From positions 14,944,501 through 15,008,500 of the forward strand of contig CM040086.1 in the NCBI GenBank assembly GCA_022496805.1: 64,000 nucleotides of DNA, given 5' to 3'. The position numbers were made by a program, and so were the translations under genes. This DNA is from Pohlia nutans (lineage: Eukaryota; Streptophyta; Bryopsida; Bryales; Mniaceae). Positions 12,416 through 24,200 of the stretch are shown piece after piece. The notes beneath the pieces were generated by a model. The model had not been told where the DNA came from and made no database searches. It saw only the letters and a list, made by a program, of their open reading frames with translations. How positions within the stretch are numbered: position 1 is the first letter of the stretch; every line of letters begins with the position of its first letter.

Positions 12416-13225
12416 TTAACCCTTTAGTGCCTAGGGTACTCTAGCTCAGAGCCCTGGATTTCAGTAGATTTTTTCAATGTGGTTGAGACTACCAAAAATA
12501 GAATGGGTTACATTAGAAAGTAACCGTACAATTCTATTCTCAACTCGAGAGCACATATTTTATCAAAATTTGAGAATCATCCGATGGTGGGATCAGAAGA
12601 TTATAGTATGTATTTGAACTGTATAATGCACGCTCAAAAACAAGATTTTGGGGGGTGTGTGACTTCAAAGTTAAATATAATTTGAGGTAAATTTTCAAAA
12701 ATAAAAGCAAAGAAGTTCAGCTATGCCCTATATCAACACTTCTCCGTTGCAATCTTTCATATCAAAAATAGACTCACACATAATTATTGTGAGATTTATA
12801 AGTGAAAGTGACTTCTCCATGTACGGTTTAGGACAAAATTTTATACGTTGAAAATTGACAAGAGTGGGTACATTAGTCAAGATCGGATTACACACACTAA
12901 TGGAGATGAAGAAGAGAACACAATCCAAAAAAATAAAACAAGATAACAAACTTCCAAACACAAGAAATACTACACAATACATATGTTGTATTTGTAAGTA
13001 TTTACTGTATTTTCAAGTATTTGCAGTATTTTCGCGTTCTGTTGATAGGTATTTTGATAGTTGTACAGTTCCAAATTGAAAATTTCTTTTTCTGGAAGGT
13101 GCGTAATGTATGTGGGGAAATCTGAACTTCAAACTTGAAGTTCCAATTCTTCACGGATTCTCTGCTAATTGCATTTCGGACGTTGTAGTGACCATAATGT
13201 GGTTTGCTAGGCACTAAAGGGTTAA
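12416..13225. mobile_element. piggyBac-like non-autonomous element, ~810 bp
   Basis: The ends are TTAACCCTTTAGTGCCTAG and CTAGGCACTAAAGGGTTAA, a 19-base perfect inverted match including the TTAA target. The interior has only short spurious frames, so it is non-autonomous. It lies directly left of a LINE tail fragment. Confidence 0.8.
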
Positions 13226-13329
13226 CCAAAAGTTGGTGGCTCTGACATCGCAAGCAATGGTATGTTACTTTCAAAATTGACCTTGCAGCATTCGAAAAAC
13301 GCAACACAAGTGCTCCAGCTTCTTGGTGT

Positions 13330-13402
13330 GAATGAGCTATCATTGTCATTACGAAGAGACACTTTATTATTCACACTGGCATCCGAAGTTTCTATCTACA
13401 GT
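13330..13402 (+). mobile_element. LINE 3'-end fragment
   Basis: AAGAGACACTTTATTATTCACACTGGCATCCG followed by a TATCTA-rich tail matches the 3' tails at 8895-9036, 26680-26809 and (inverted) 62390-62530. It immediately precedes the 5' end of the large LINE. Confidence 0.6.
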
Positions 13403-13979
13403 ATCTATCTAATCAGGATGGAGCAGAGGAGTTTTTGAGCTCCGTATTTTCTGCTTTCATGACTTTCGACACTTAGAATTCTTAGCCTCCTCCGACTAGC
13501 AATCCTGCCTGCAGCTCACCTCTTGCTTTAGCCAGCTTCGTTCTTACACCACGATCCCTTAGTGCTTACTCAAAGTTTTCAGGCACACTCGCCATCACTC
13601 AGGGTTCCATTGACAATTTCTGTCAACCCTGTGAGCTCTTAAAATATTTTGCCGCTTAGTAGTTCAGAATATCCGCCGAGGAAACAGACATACTGTGGCT
13701 AGCCTTCTTATACACAGCAGACAGCTTGGTCCAGTCTCGATACTTATTGTAACCTCAGTACTACTGCCATCAGGCCGAAATAGCTGTAGCCGATTGTTAG
13801 AATCACCACAATTCTCATAGGTGTCGACTAGTCAATACAATAGTGTTTGCCAGAGCGCCCTTCTTCGTGCATATACTCCCGCTTTCACAGCACCCGGCCC
13901 CTTGTGGAGATTCTCAAAGGCCTACTGTCAGTTTGGGGTTCTCGTCGTTATACGGCCACTGTGGGACCTTCGTGAAGTT

Positions 13980-15360
13980 ACGGTCATGAGTTCGCTCTTT
14001 TTTGAGCTGTTCCTTATTGCACAGCTTGCCACTATTCTGTGGCCTGTAAATGTCCCCCTCTCATACACTCACTCTTCCAACTTACTCATACACATTCTTC
14101 ACACACCTGCACCACTTCTCCCAGCCCAACCACTCTGGACCCACACTCTTCTTACATCTTCCAGACCTTTATTGCAAACACACAGAACTCCACTACACAA
14201 AATATACAATTTTCATCTACAACTACACCTCTCCCACCAATCCCACACAGAACATCTCCATCACAAACCTCCTTGGACCCCATTTTCCACTCATTCCAAC
14301 TCCAAGCGACCATTTCAAAATAATTCTCACTTCTTTTCTGCACCACGAACCATCTCATTTATTATGATCAGCCTCCAACATCGAGACTTTTCTCAAATGG
14401 CGTTTTTTGCTTTACATACCGTCTCTCCCACTTCCTTACATTCCTTTACTTCAATTCATCACATTACTTCCTTACACACACATCTTCATGGCACCTTGTC
14501 CTCCTGTCTTGCAAAATCTCACACGCATCTTCATTCTCGTTGCAAGCAACACCACCCTCCCCCTTCATTGCTGCTGCTTTCCTGCACCAACCTCCACCGC
14601 CGACCTCCGACTTCTAACCATTTTTTACCTACGAACTTCCAAAAAATCCCCCACCGCCTTCAAATTTACCTGATGGACAATAAAAACCCCTCCAACAGAC
14701 CTCTCCTATCTTCCCCACCGTCCGCCCACCACCGATCCCATAACAGCGACATTCACTCTACCTACTACACTCCAAAGTCAACACTGCCAGTCCCACCGTC
14801 ATTTTACGCACCTCCCACACCTCTCTTGCAATCTCTCATCCCTCACCGCAACCATTGCCAGCCGGATCTATCCAGAATTCTCTCCCCACGTCCCACGTCA
14901 CCACTGCCAGTCCCGCCCACACTCCACACACCTCCCGCACTCCACACACCTCCCGCACTCCACACACCTCCCGCACTCCCCTTGACACCTTCCTCTCTTC
15001 GATATCGATACCGAAGTCACCGTTCCAAGGATCTATCCACAATTCCTTTACCCACCTTCTCTCCCAAACTTACTCAATTACCCTCCACTCAACCTGCTAA
15101 AATCTGGCTACCCCCTACACTTTTCATCTACTCTTGGGACCCTATTCACCGCACCTCGCCCAAATCTACACACACCTGTCACACCCCCGATCTCATCCCT
15201 GCAACTATAAATACCCATAGTAAACCATTGACTTTCTACGCACTCCTCTCCAGCCACAGGTACCCTCCCCGACCAACTTCTTTAGCTGCACTGTTTTGCA
15301 TCACTCCCTTACTGCATTTTACTAACTACTTTGTCCTCTCTACAGTCTCTCCTCACTCTA
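13980..15360 (+). repeat. C/T-rich, G-poor leader with an 18-bp tandem repeat
   Basis: The + strand is very rich in C, T and A and poor in G, so several frames stay open by chance. An 18-bp unit CTCCACACACCTCCCGCA is repeated about three times at 14920-14980. The phrase CACTGCCAGTCCC also recurs (near 14780 and 14900). I see no recognisable protein domain, so I treat this as LINE leader rather than a gene. Confidence 0.5.
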
Positions 15361-15497
15361 TGGCAAGGGTCCGCTCAACTGTACGGCGAGTGAGCCAGTC
15401 CGAGGACTCGCAGTAGTCTCTCTCTGCACATGCTTTACAAACACGATCATCTGGATCACAGAAGCGACGAGTTGCAGTCCGGCTGACCTCACTCGCC

Positions 15498-17513
15498 ATG
15501 CAAACGAACACTGATCCAGTCATGAATATCCCACCGGCTAACTGCCCTGCAGCAGAGGTCGTCCCCACCTCGAACCTCCCCACCGCACTGTCGGCAGACA
15601 CTACTCCATCGACACGCTCCAGACGCCGCCGCCGCATTCTCATTGATCATGACAGTGACGATTCCACTGCTGAACGCCCTTCCCAATCATCTGGCACCTA
15701 CCGTACTCCAATGCTTGCAACCTCGGATCAGGTGCTAACTCCCAATCCCAGCGTTCCTTTGTTTTTTTCAGGACCGACTGCTGCCACTCAAGGCTCCCCA
15801 TCTCAAGGCCGCCCTGAATCAGCATTGCCTCCAGTGTCTGCCTTTGCAGCAACGGCATCACAACCGGTGCAGCAACTGCCCACAGCGCCGCCTGGTCCTT
15901 CTCAAGCCCTGGAAGCTCATTTCCCAGGTGACCCACCTCCTTCTGTGACTCCAACAGTTCCCCCTAACTTCGCTAATTTTACATCCCACCTGTGGTACAC
16001 CTATTTTGTTCATGAGACTTTGAATATCCAAAATGGAGTGCCCGAATTTGCTACGTATGGATTTACAAATCTTGCTTCTTCTAACATGCCTGAGTCAGAG
16101 AGGCAGGAGTATCACTCATGTCGCCACTCTTTTCCTCATGTCCCACAGCATCTCTACCCAGCCAAACGGCCGGATGGATTGCCGGGACAGTTTTACCATC
16201 TCACTCGGATTCCCTGTGGAATAGATGTCGATGTCCAAACCAGCCTCTCTCACACTCATCAGATAGTTATACGTTTTGATTATGGCTACAATGAATTGAA
16301 GAAGTCAGAACTCCAAGCCGCTGCTATTGCCCGCTTTGAGTCCATGGGCATTCCTTTAGCTAACCGCTTTCGTGAGCCTGTGTCAGCGTTAGTTCATCCC
16401 CAAACCAAAAATTGGTTGGGTTTCATCAAAGTAGACTAACTAAATCCTCACACTGATGGCATCGCTCTCCTCAAAGGAGAGCGCATTTTTACTCTACAGT
16501 TGCAGGATCTCAACTATGCCATTGGCAAAGTTGAGAAGGGCTTTGACTTTCTCTCTACTGCCATCAACAGAAGAGTAGAACTTCAAAGCCCCATTTTGTC
16601 TCGATACACATCGAGACAACTTCTCGGTGAACTAATCCGTTTAGGCTATCTCGTGGGAGCCAATTTGGAGTTCATAGGGGTGACAAAAAGAACTAAAGAG
16701 CTCGAATCGGCGGAGATCACGGTAGCATCTGACACCACTAAGCGGTACCTCCTAGACACTCCCATTCTTTTCTTTGGTCATCATCTCACCATTGCCTCCA
16801 CCTCTATAGACCGCTCTTCCAATCCTAACACTCCCGAGGCTCTCACAACCTCTATTTTAGTCCGAGGACTTCCAGTCGAATACTCTCAAATCCAAGTAAC
16901 CTCTGCTTTACACAAGATGTTAGGCCCCAAAAATGTTCTTTCTATCACATATAACAGGGCGGAAGGAGACTCCTTGGGACGGCATGATGGTGTGGCCACG
17001 ATCCATGGCCTCAATGCCGCGGCATACACCCATTGGTGCAACCGTCGTGGTGTGCCTTGTCTCGGTAAACTCATTGACTTTACTCCGCACAACAAGAGTT
17101 TGGCGGGAGCCAACCCTTTTCCTACGGCCCGGGCTCAAGATCAACGACCTACCCGTGAAGTGATTGCCGAAGCAATAACCGCATTCAAGAATGAAGCTCC
17201 TCCTTCACCAACACTGAACCAGCTCGAGGTCACCATCCAGGCCATGGAGGGCCGACTCACTACACACCTCACATCAATGAACAATGATATCACCTCTCAT
17301 ACATCCTCCACTATTGGCGCTTTAACCTTGCAACTCGCCACTCACCAGAACAACCATCAAAACTACCTACTCCAGCAGCTCCAGCTTCTGACTTCCGCCT
17401 CCTCTGAGTATAGTGCTCATGTAGGCGGAATATTCTCCGCTCTCACCAAAGGACCACCCGGAGGGTCCCTCCCACCACCTCGCCCTTCTGATACCCAACC
17501 TTCTGATGGTTAG
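15498..17513 (+). pseudogene. LINE ORF1, RRM-like, one in-frame stop
   Basis: One frame runs from ATG 15498 to 17513, about 671 codons, broken once by TAA at 16437-16439; on both sides the frame and the protein style continue. The first ~150 residues are Pro/Ser/Thr-rich with an RSRRRRR basic patch. The second half holds an RRM-like stretch (RNP2-like ILVRGLP at about 16855, then DGVATI) and a Gln/His-rich, possibly coiled C-terminus. Base composition is balanced here, unlike the flanking C-rich DNA, arguing for past coding selection. By position it is the nucleic-acid-binding ORF1 of the LINE. Confidence 0.65.
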
Positions 17514-17616
17514 TTCCTCCTCGTGTAAACTGTCCCTGGCTCTTATCTTCACATTACTCCTTACTGTTTTTACCATCTGAGCCTCAGTTCCTTTATCGCC
17601 ACCTAGGCTTATTACC

Positions 17617-19200
17617 TTGATTTCCTCCCTTATATGTATTTGCCCCCTTTTTATTAATATATCGAGGCTTTATTTCAGAAATCAACTCTGTCCTCTTCTA
17701 CATTCGTCTCTGTGGCTCCTCACCTCCTTGTTATTGCTCTCTGTTCCACTTCCACTTCCTGTCTCCCTACCTTGTCCAGCTCCACTCCCCTGCTCTGTCC
17801 CACTATCAACTCCAACACATCCAAAATTCCTACAAAATTACCCCCATGGCCATATACATGCTCCCTCACATTATTCACTCACCTCCTTTCAACTAAATCC
17901 CTTATCCTCATCTGTCCCATCCCATCTTCCCTCAACTACCTACCTCCAGAATATCCAACCTCCTTACCTTCAACTCTCTCAATTCCCCACAAAATATACT
18001 TCGACACTTGCCATCAACTCTCCAATTTTACCCCTCCCCTCCGAAGTCCCATCTGTCCCTCCAATCTCACACTTTGCAACCCTGGCTACCCTCCATTTCC
18101 CATTGTCCACTCTCCAGCCTTCGCCCCACCCAGCAACTACTTCTACATTTCCCACACTAAGCACCCACAGGCCCTTTTCCTTCCTAATCCACCCATACTT
18201 ACCCTCCCCTTATTCTCTCACTCACAACATCAACAACTCTACAAATAACCCAGCCCCCTCATCCTTCCCTCTACAATCCATCATCCCCCACCCTGATTTC
18301 TACCCAATAATTCCCCGATCCATTCACAGCCATTGCTCCAACCTCCCGACTCCCAACAGGTCCCTCTTTTCACTTCTTGCACCACTGATCTCCAAAAACC
18401 CAGCTCCCCACTCACAAATTCCATCCACACTCTATAATTCCCTCAACATAGCTTTGATCTACCCTCTGTCTGGCACTCTTTCAGTCCCAACTCCGCCCAG
18501 CATATTCCACTCTCCCATCATACAACCAGATCAAATCCTTCCTACCTTATACTCTACATATTACTGGTCCCCACCTGCTCTTGTTTCCTCTCTCTCCATA
18601 GCTCTACAGCCCGACACCCTCTCTCAAAATAAAAACAATCACTCCAGCTCTCCCAAACCCACAGACCCGACCCTCCTCACTCACAACTTACATCTCCCTC
18701 CATCCCCACCCACCCACGGCATAAAAAACCAAGTGACAAAATTACCTTACTCCCGCCCACACACCCACACCTTTAACTCCATAGCCAAATTTCCTCTGTC
18801 TCCCACTCTATCACACAATTTACCTTCACTCTCATACGCATTCAACTCAATCCATCTTCCAAACACTGAATGGACTCGGCCTACCGGCCTCGTCCACACA
18901 ATTTTAATCGTCCTTTCTCTTTTCCATCACAATCATCATCAATATTATATTCCAACCACCTACCTTCAAAACTCACATATCACATCCAAAGCCCTCACAC
19001 CCATCATAACAACACATCTGTGTAAAATACCTTACAACCAAACCAACCCCATACCCACCGCTCCACCAAAAACAACGCAATTTACCAATCACTTTTTCCA
19101 ATCTACCACCCTACCCTACCCATTATAGTCACTTACCCTACAATCACCTATCACATCATTTCCAAAGCATCCAAACGAAAACCCAAACAACAAATTCTTA
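17617..19200 (+). repeat. C/T-rich inter-ORF spacer
   Basis: Low-complexity sequence rich in C, T and A. A 503-codon frame at 17617-19128 is made mostly of Pro, Ser, Leu and Thr and has no domain I recognise. Open frames are expected where G is scarce, since all stop codons but TAA need G. It may be a long untranslated spacer, or a diverged N-terminal extension of ORF2. Confidence 0.45.
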
Positions 19201-19229
19201 CATACTACCTCATTCACAACTACCTCTTT

Positions 19230-19268
19230 TTATTACTTGGGGGTGACATTGAGTCCAATCCTGGCCCA
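19230..19268 (+). other. 2A-like peptide motif 1 (LLLGGDIESNPGP)
   Basis: Frame 0 of the window encodes LLLGGDIESNPGP, which matches the 2A consensus D(V/I)ExNPGP, with ribosome skipping expected between NPG and the final P. It is preceded by a hydrophobic stretch (YYLIHNYLF). 2A-like motifs are established at the N-termini of ORF2 in several LINE groups, such as trypanosome L1Tc and sea urchin CR1-type elements. Confidence 0.65.
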
Positions 19269-19528
19269 CCATCCCATCCTATCCAAATAACTCATTTACC
19301 CCCAACACACATTCCTCCTTTAATAAATCCCTCACAAAAAGCCACTGAAAACTCACTAGTAAAAGCCACTCTACTTCCTTCCCTTCTACTCTGATCATCC
19401 ATCATATCTAACAAATACACAACAACCCACACTCACCAATTCCCAAACAATATTCCTCCTTCATTCCCTCCCCCCACATTCCCACAACATTATATACTCA
19501 CTACTTACCATCCATCATACACATACTC

Positions 19529-19567
19529 CTCCTCCTTGGAGGAAACATTGAAACAAACCCTGGGCCA
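19529..19567 (+). other. 2A-like peptide motif 2 (LLLGGNIETNPGP)
   Basis: A second motif encodes LLLGGNIETNPGP, about 300 bp downstream of the first and in a different present-day frame (frame 2). It has Asn where the 2A consensus has Asp; the rest matches. A hydrophobic run (IHILLLL) precedes it as in motif 1. The frame offset is explained by indel decay or by a duplicated N-terminal module. Confidence 0.55.
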
Positions 19568-20198
19568 ATGCCAAATGTACTAAAACATTTTCCACCCCCC
19601 ACAAACATAGATATAAAACCTACTTTATTCCTTGTACAATCAAATTCCACCCAGAATATCAACATCTAGCGCAAGCATTTGCCCCTCTGCTTCATCCAAC
19701 ACACACCGACCACCAACACTCCATCAGAATCTACCCACATTTCTACAAATATATCCTCCATAATATCACACATCCTACACCTAGAATCTTATTTTCTCTC
19801 ATCGTTACAATAAGTCCTGAAATAGCCATATGCAACTACACTTTCCAACAAACCCCATACCCATACTGGACCTCAACACTTCTCAACACCCTAGCCAAAC
19901 TCCCCAACCCTCCAGAAAGGCACATCCAAACACCCCATCCCTATACTCAATTCCTCCACACACATCAAACTCTCATCAACCCACCACCTTCCATACATGA
20001 GGAACTCTATCACTTTATCCACCAACACTCTCCCCCTCCCACTCTCCAAACTCTCTCCAACAAGTTCCCCTACCTCCCACAACTCCTTCTTGAAGAATCC
20101 CTTCGAATTACTGAACCTCTCCCCGAATACACCTACCCACCCCCGCTCACTGACCCTTCTCCCCAAGCTACTCCACTAACAAATACCTCTGCCCCATC

Positions 20199-21100
20199 TA
20201 CACAAATTCTCACTTGGAATGCCTCCTCACTCAACACCGCCTTACCAAGTATACAAACACTCATTACACACACACAAAACCCTCCCGCCATAATTGCAAT
20301 ACAAGAAACAAAATTGACAGCGAACAAATCTATTAAATACATTCAAAATTTCTTCCCCCAATACAAACTCCTCTTCAACAACACTCATGCTCTAACACGC
20401 TGCATACAACAGAGATTTCAATATACCCCCAACCGCGGGGGAATGCTCACCCTTATTCACAATCAATATGCTTACCCAAGTAATATAACAAAAATACCAT
20501 CCCCATCAAACTTATCCCCTTACTTACAAATCATCACAATCCAAAATCTTCCACTCAAACCTATACTTTTGCTACACATGTATATGCCATCCCATGAAGA
20601 AGATCTTCCACTCATCCCACTAATCCAACAATAAATTGAAAAACATATACATCATCACCCTCATCATCTTCATATACTTTGTGGTGACTTCAACCGAGAC
20701 ATTGCTCTCATTGGCAGGCAACATGAAACAGGCCACACTCCCCCTCAACCAGAAGATATCCAATGGAAAGAATTCACCAACAATTTACAACTCACATATA
20801 TCCCCTCCAACTTCCCTTATGGCACACAAGGTGGCTATAACTATAGGCAACTAAGCCTTATAGATGGCTTCTATATAAATTCCTCACAAAACCCAATCTA
20901 CAATGCCACCATCAATCCAAATCTCAACCTCAACTCGGACCATTTTCCAATCACACTCCACCTCCCCATACACACACTCCTAGCCCGCCCTATCTCCACC
21001 GCCACAAACCCAACTCCACGACTACTCAATCCCATTCCCCCTGTAAACATACAAAATTTCCTAACCCAATTTTTAGAAGAAAACTCCCTTCAAATTAATG
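20199..21100 (+). pseudogene. LINE ORF2, AP-endonuclease domain
   Basis: Frame 1 encodes the endonuclease: ILTWNASSLN near 20206, IQETKL near 20300, the RGGMLTLIHN block, CGDFNRD near 20680, LIDGFY, and SDHFPITLH near 20937. These are the Asn, Glu, Asp/Asn and Asp-His positions of AP-type LINE endonucleases. A TAA at 20632-20634 breaks it, and the frame shifts near 21100 and again near the C-run at about 21225 before reverse transcriptase begins. The enzyme would nick target DNA for target-primed reverse transcription. Confidence 0.75.
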
Positions 21101-21218
21101 ACCTCACCCACCACCACCCTCACACAACAACACCTATCACCAGCCCAATGGCAAACGACTTGCACATCCCTGGACCACCTTATACAACAAATTTCCACCA
21201 TTCTACAAAATACTTGTA

Positions 21219-24200
21219 GTGCACCCCCCCCTTCCACAATTAACTACTCGAACCTCTACCCAAGGTGGCTATCTTCCCAAAAAACTACACAAACCATGGA
21301 AGAAGCATCTCAATACATACCACCTCCTTCGAAAAACTATATACATAGTCAACAACATACCCCAATGGCGATCCCACCTTATTCTCCAAACACTGCAAGA
21401 ATACACACACATAACCATCCCACCTCCTCCACCCCCCGATTCTCCCATAAATGACTGGCTCTCAGACCTTTCCAAACTAGCCAAAACAGCCAACCAAGAA
21501 GCTCGCAAAATTACCACCAAATACACCAAAGAATGCATCAAAAAAGCCATCTCCAAATACAGACAGCTGTACGAAAAAAGCCCCAAAAAAATTAATAACA
21601 AAGTCTTTCGTAACCTAGACACCCCACCCCTTGACTGCATTACTGATCGTTTTGACAAAATTCTCACCCACCCTGAAGATATAGCCAATGAAATCTTTAT
21701 CCAACAATCTATTAGCAATCGCCCAACGGTCCCTACATGCCACTTACCATCCACCCACCCCCCACATTGCATATGTGGTGTTCGACAATACCCATGGCAT
21801 GATATGGAAGGCCTTGTCTTAGAATCAAGAGGCAATCCACAAATACCCCTACATACTTATTTTGACAGAACTACTTATGACCTTTGTCTCAAGAACTTGG
21901 CCAATAACAAAGCACCAGGACCTGATAAAATACCCAATAACATTCTAAAACACCTCCCCGAATCTTTTCATCACCTCCTATTCCTCTTCTTCACCCACTG
22001 TTACAAACAAAAACAAATCCCAGCATCTTGGAAAACTAGTCTTACAATTCTACTCTACAAGAAAGGAAACCCCTCCTTCCTCCCAAACCACAGACCCATC
22101 GCCCTAGCCAATACTATTTACAAATTCTTCACCAGCACACTCACATCCATACTCTCTACCTACGGCGAAAAACATCAAATATTACATGACAGTCAAGAAG
22201 GATTCCGAGCAGAAAGATGCACATCTCGACAATTACAAATTCTTACAGCTGCACTCGAAGATGCTCACATCTCTCAAAAAGATATATACCTTCTTTACAT
22301 CGACTTTAAAAATGCTTTCGGCTCCATAGACCATGCCCGCTTATTAGCAATACTCAAAGACCTTGGTTACCCTATTGACTCAGTAGCTCTCATCGGTAAC
22401 ATCTATTCACAATCGAGTACCATCTATACAGGCGAACACTTTGGCCAAACAAAACCAATACCAATCCAACGAGGTACCATCCAAGGAGATACACTTGGTC
22501 CCTATCTATTTATCATCTTTTTAGAGCCTTTACTCAGATGGCTTCAACAGGGCCAACACGGGTACCACTTTACCACCTCTCCTACCACCTTAAACACTGC
22601 TGCATATGCCGATGACCTTGCTATAATCACACACAATGCACCCTCCCTCCAAACACAACTCAACAAACTAGATAAATATTGTAAATGGGCCGGCATGGAC
22701 CTTGGCATCCCTAAGTGTGCCATCACAGGTTGTCCCAATAAATCAAAACATAGCCCCACAGCTTTCCAAACTCACATACAAAACCACAATATCCAGTACC
22801 GTAACCAACCAATCCCAATCTTACATCAAAATGAACCATACACCTACCTAGGAATCCAACTAGTCCCATCTCTCAAATGGAAACTACAAATCCACACTAC
22901 CACCTCAATACTCACCAAACAATGCAAACAACTTACTCAATGTCCAGCCACCATGAAACAAAAAATCATTATGTTAGACACTGTCATACGAGCCGGCATT
23001 GCATATAGCTTCTATGCCGTCCCATACTCTCTACCTGCCATTAAAAAACTCAACAAAAAAATTATTGCCACCCAAAAAACAATTTGTGGCCTCCCCAGAA
23101 GCACAGCAAACATAATCACCCAACTCCCCCACGAACTTTATGGAATACAAGCTTTTTCCCTTAAAAATGCCTACCTCCGTTGTATTGGTGAACAATTACG
23201 CTCTGCACTCAATGATGCTGGAAAACTGGGCATCATCTACAAAGGCCTCACTCAATACATCCTCACTAAACATGGAGGTGCTCTACAAATTCCTAGAATT
23301 AAACCACACGACTGCTATAGATCCCTCATCACCCGCACAATCTATCTTCTACACACCGAAGGTGGTGCCCACCTAAATAATACCAATGATAAATTCTTCC
23401 TAGATCCCTCGCCTCTAGAACACGCATGGATGGCCCAAGTGCCAATTCTAGCCCCACACCTCAATCCAAAACTCTCTATCAAACTCCTACATAAACTTCT
23501 TCTACACAACATAACAGAAATCAAACACATCACCCTTCCTAATGGCACTCACCTCATGTCCCCAGAAGACTTCAAAATCTACTATACCTCCCCCACCAAA
23601 ATCATCACAACTGCCCTCTACATGGCAGCAACATTGTTCTGCCAATCCACCTGTCTCTTTACCTGCCCCAACCCCTGTCACATACACCCACCTCCCCGCA
23701 CACTCCAATTAGAATATAGAACTATCAATCATGACATCACCCCCCGTCACCTCCCTACCCCTACACTCCCTCCTCCTGCTCCACCTCCAATCCACCTCCC
23801 CCCACCCACCTATATCGCAAACAATACAACAACATTTCCCATACACACTATTCTTCGCCACAAAACAATCAAAACTATAGACAAATACCACATCTTCAAA
23901 AAATACGATACCTTTTTATGTCAATGGATACTTCCTGATAACCACACTTACACTAAATGGATAACCCAACGAAACCTCTTTCCTTTCAATTTACCCCAAG
24001 TAATCTCCCATAACACCGAACTACTTACTTCCTACTTTACCAACACACGACAACAACATTATATTAAATTAACAAACAAGCACTTCAACACTATACAACC
24101 ACGTGATACAAGGTTTATATCCACCCCTACTATCTTACCATTAATATACATAAGTACACAAGACTGTAACCCCTCAAAAGACATTCAAACACACACGCCA

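Noticed and set aside
14920..14980. CRISPR-like array
   Set aside because: It is a plain 18-bp tandem repeat without spacers, inside a eukaryotic LINE.
13821..15416. 531-codon open frame
   Set aside because: It lies in C/T-rich, G-poor low-complexity DNA where stops are rare in all forward frames; no domain is visible and composition is repetitive.
17617..19128. 503-codon Pro/Ser/Leu-rich open frame
   Set aside because: Same compositional explanation; kept only as the LINE spacer.
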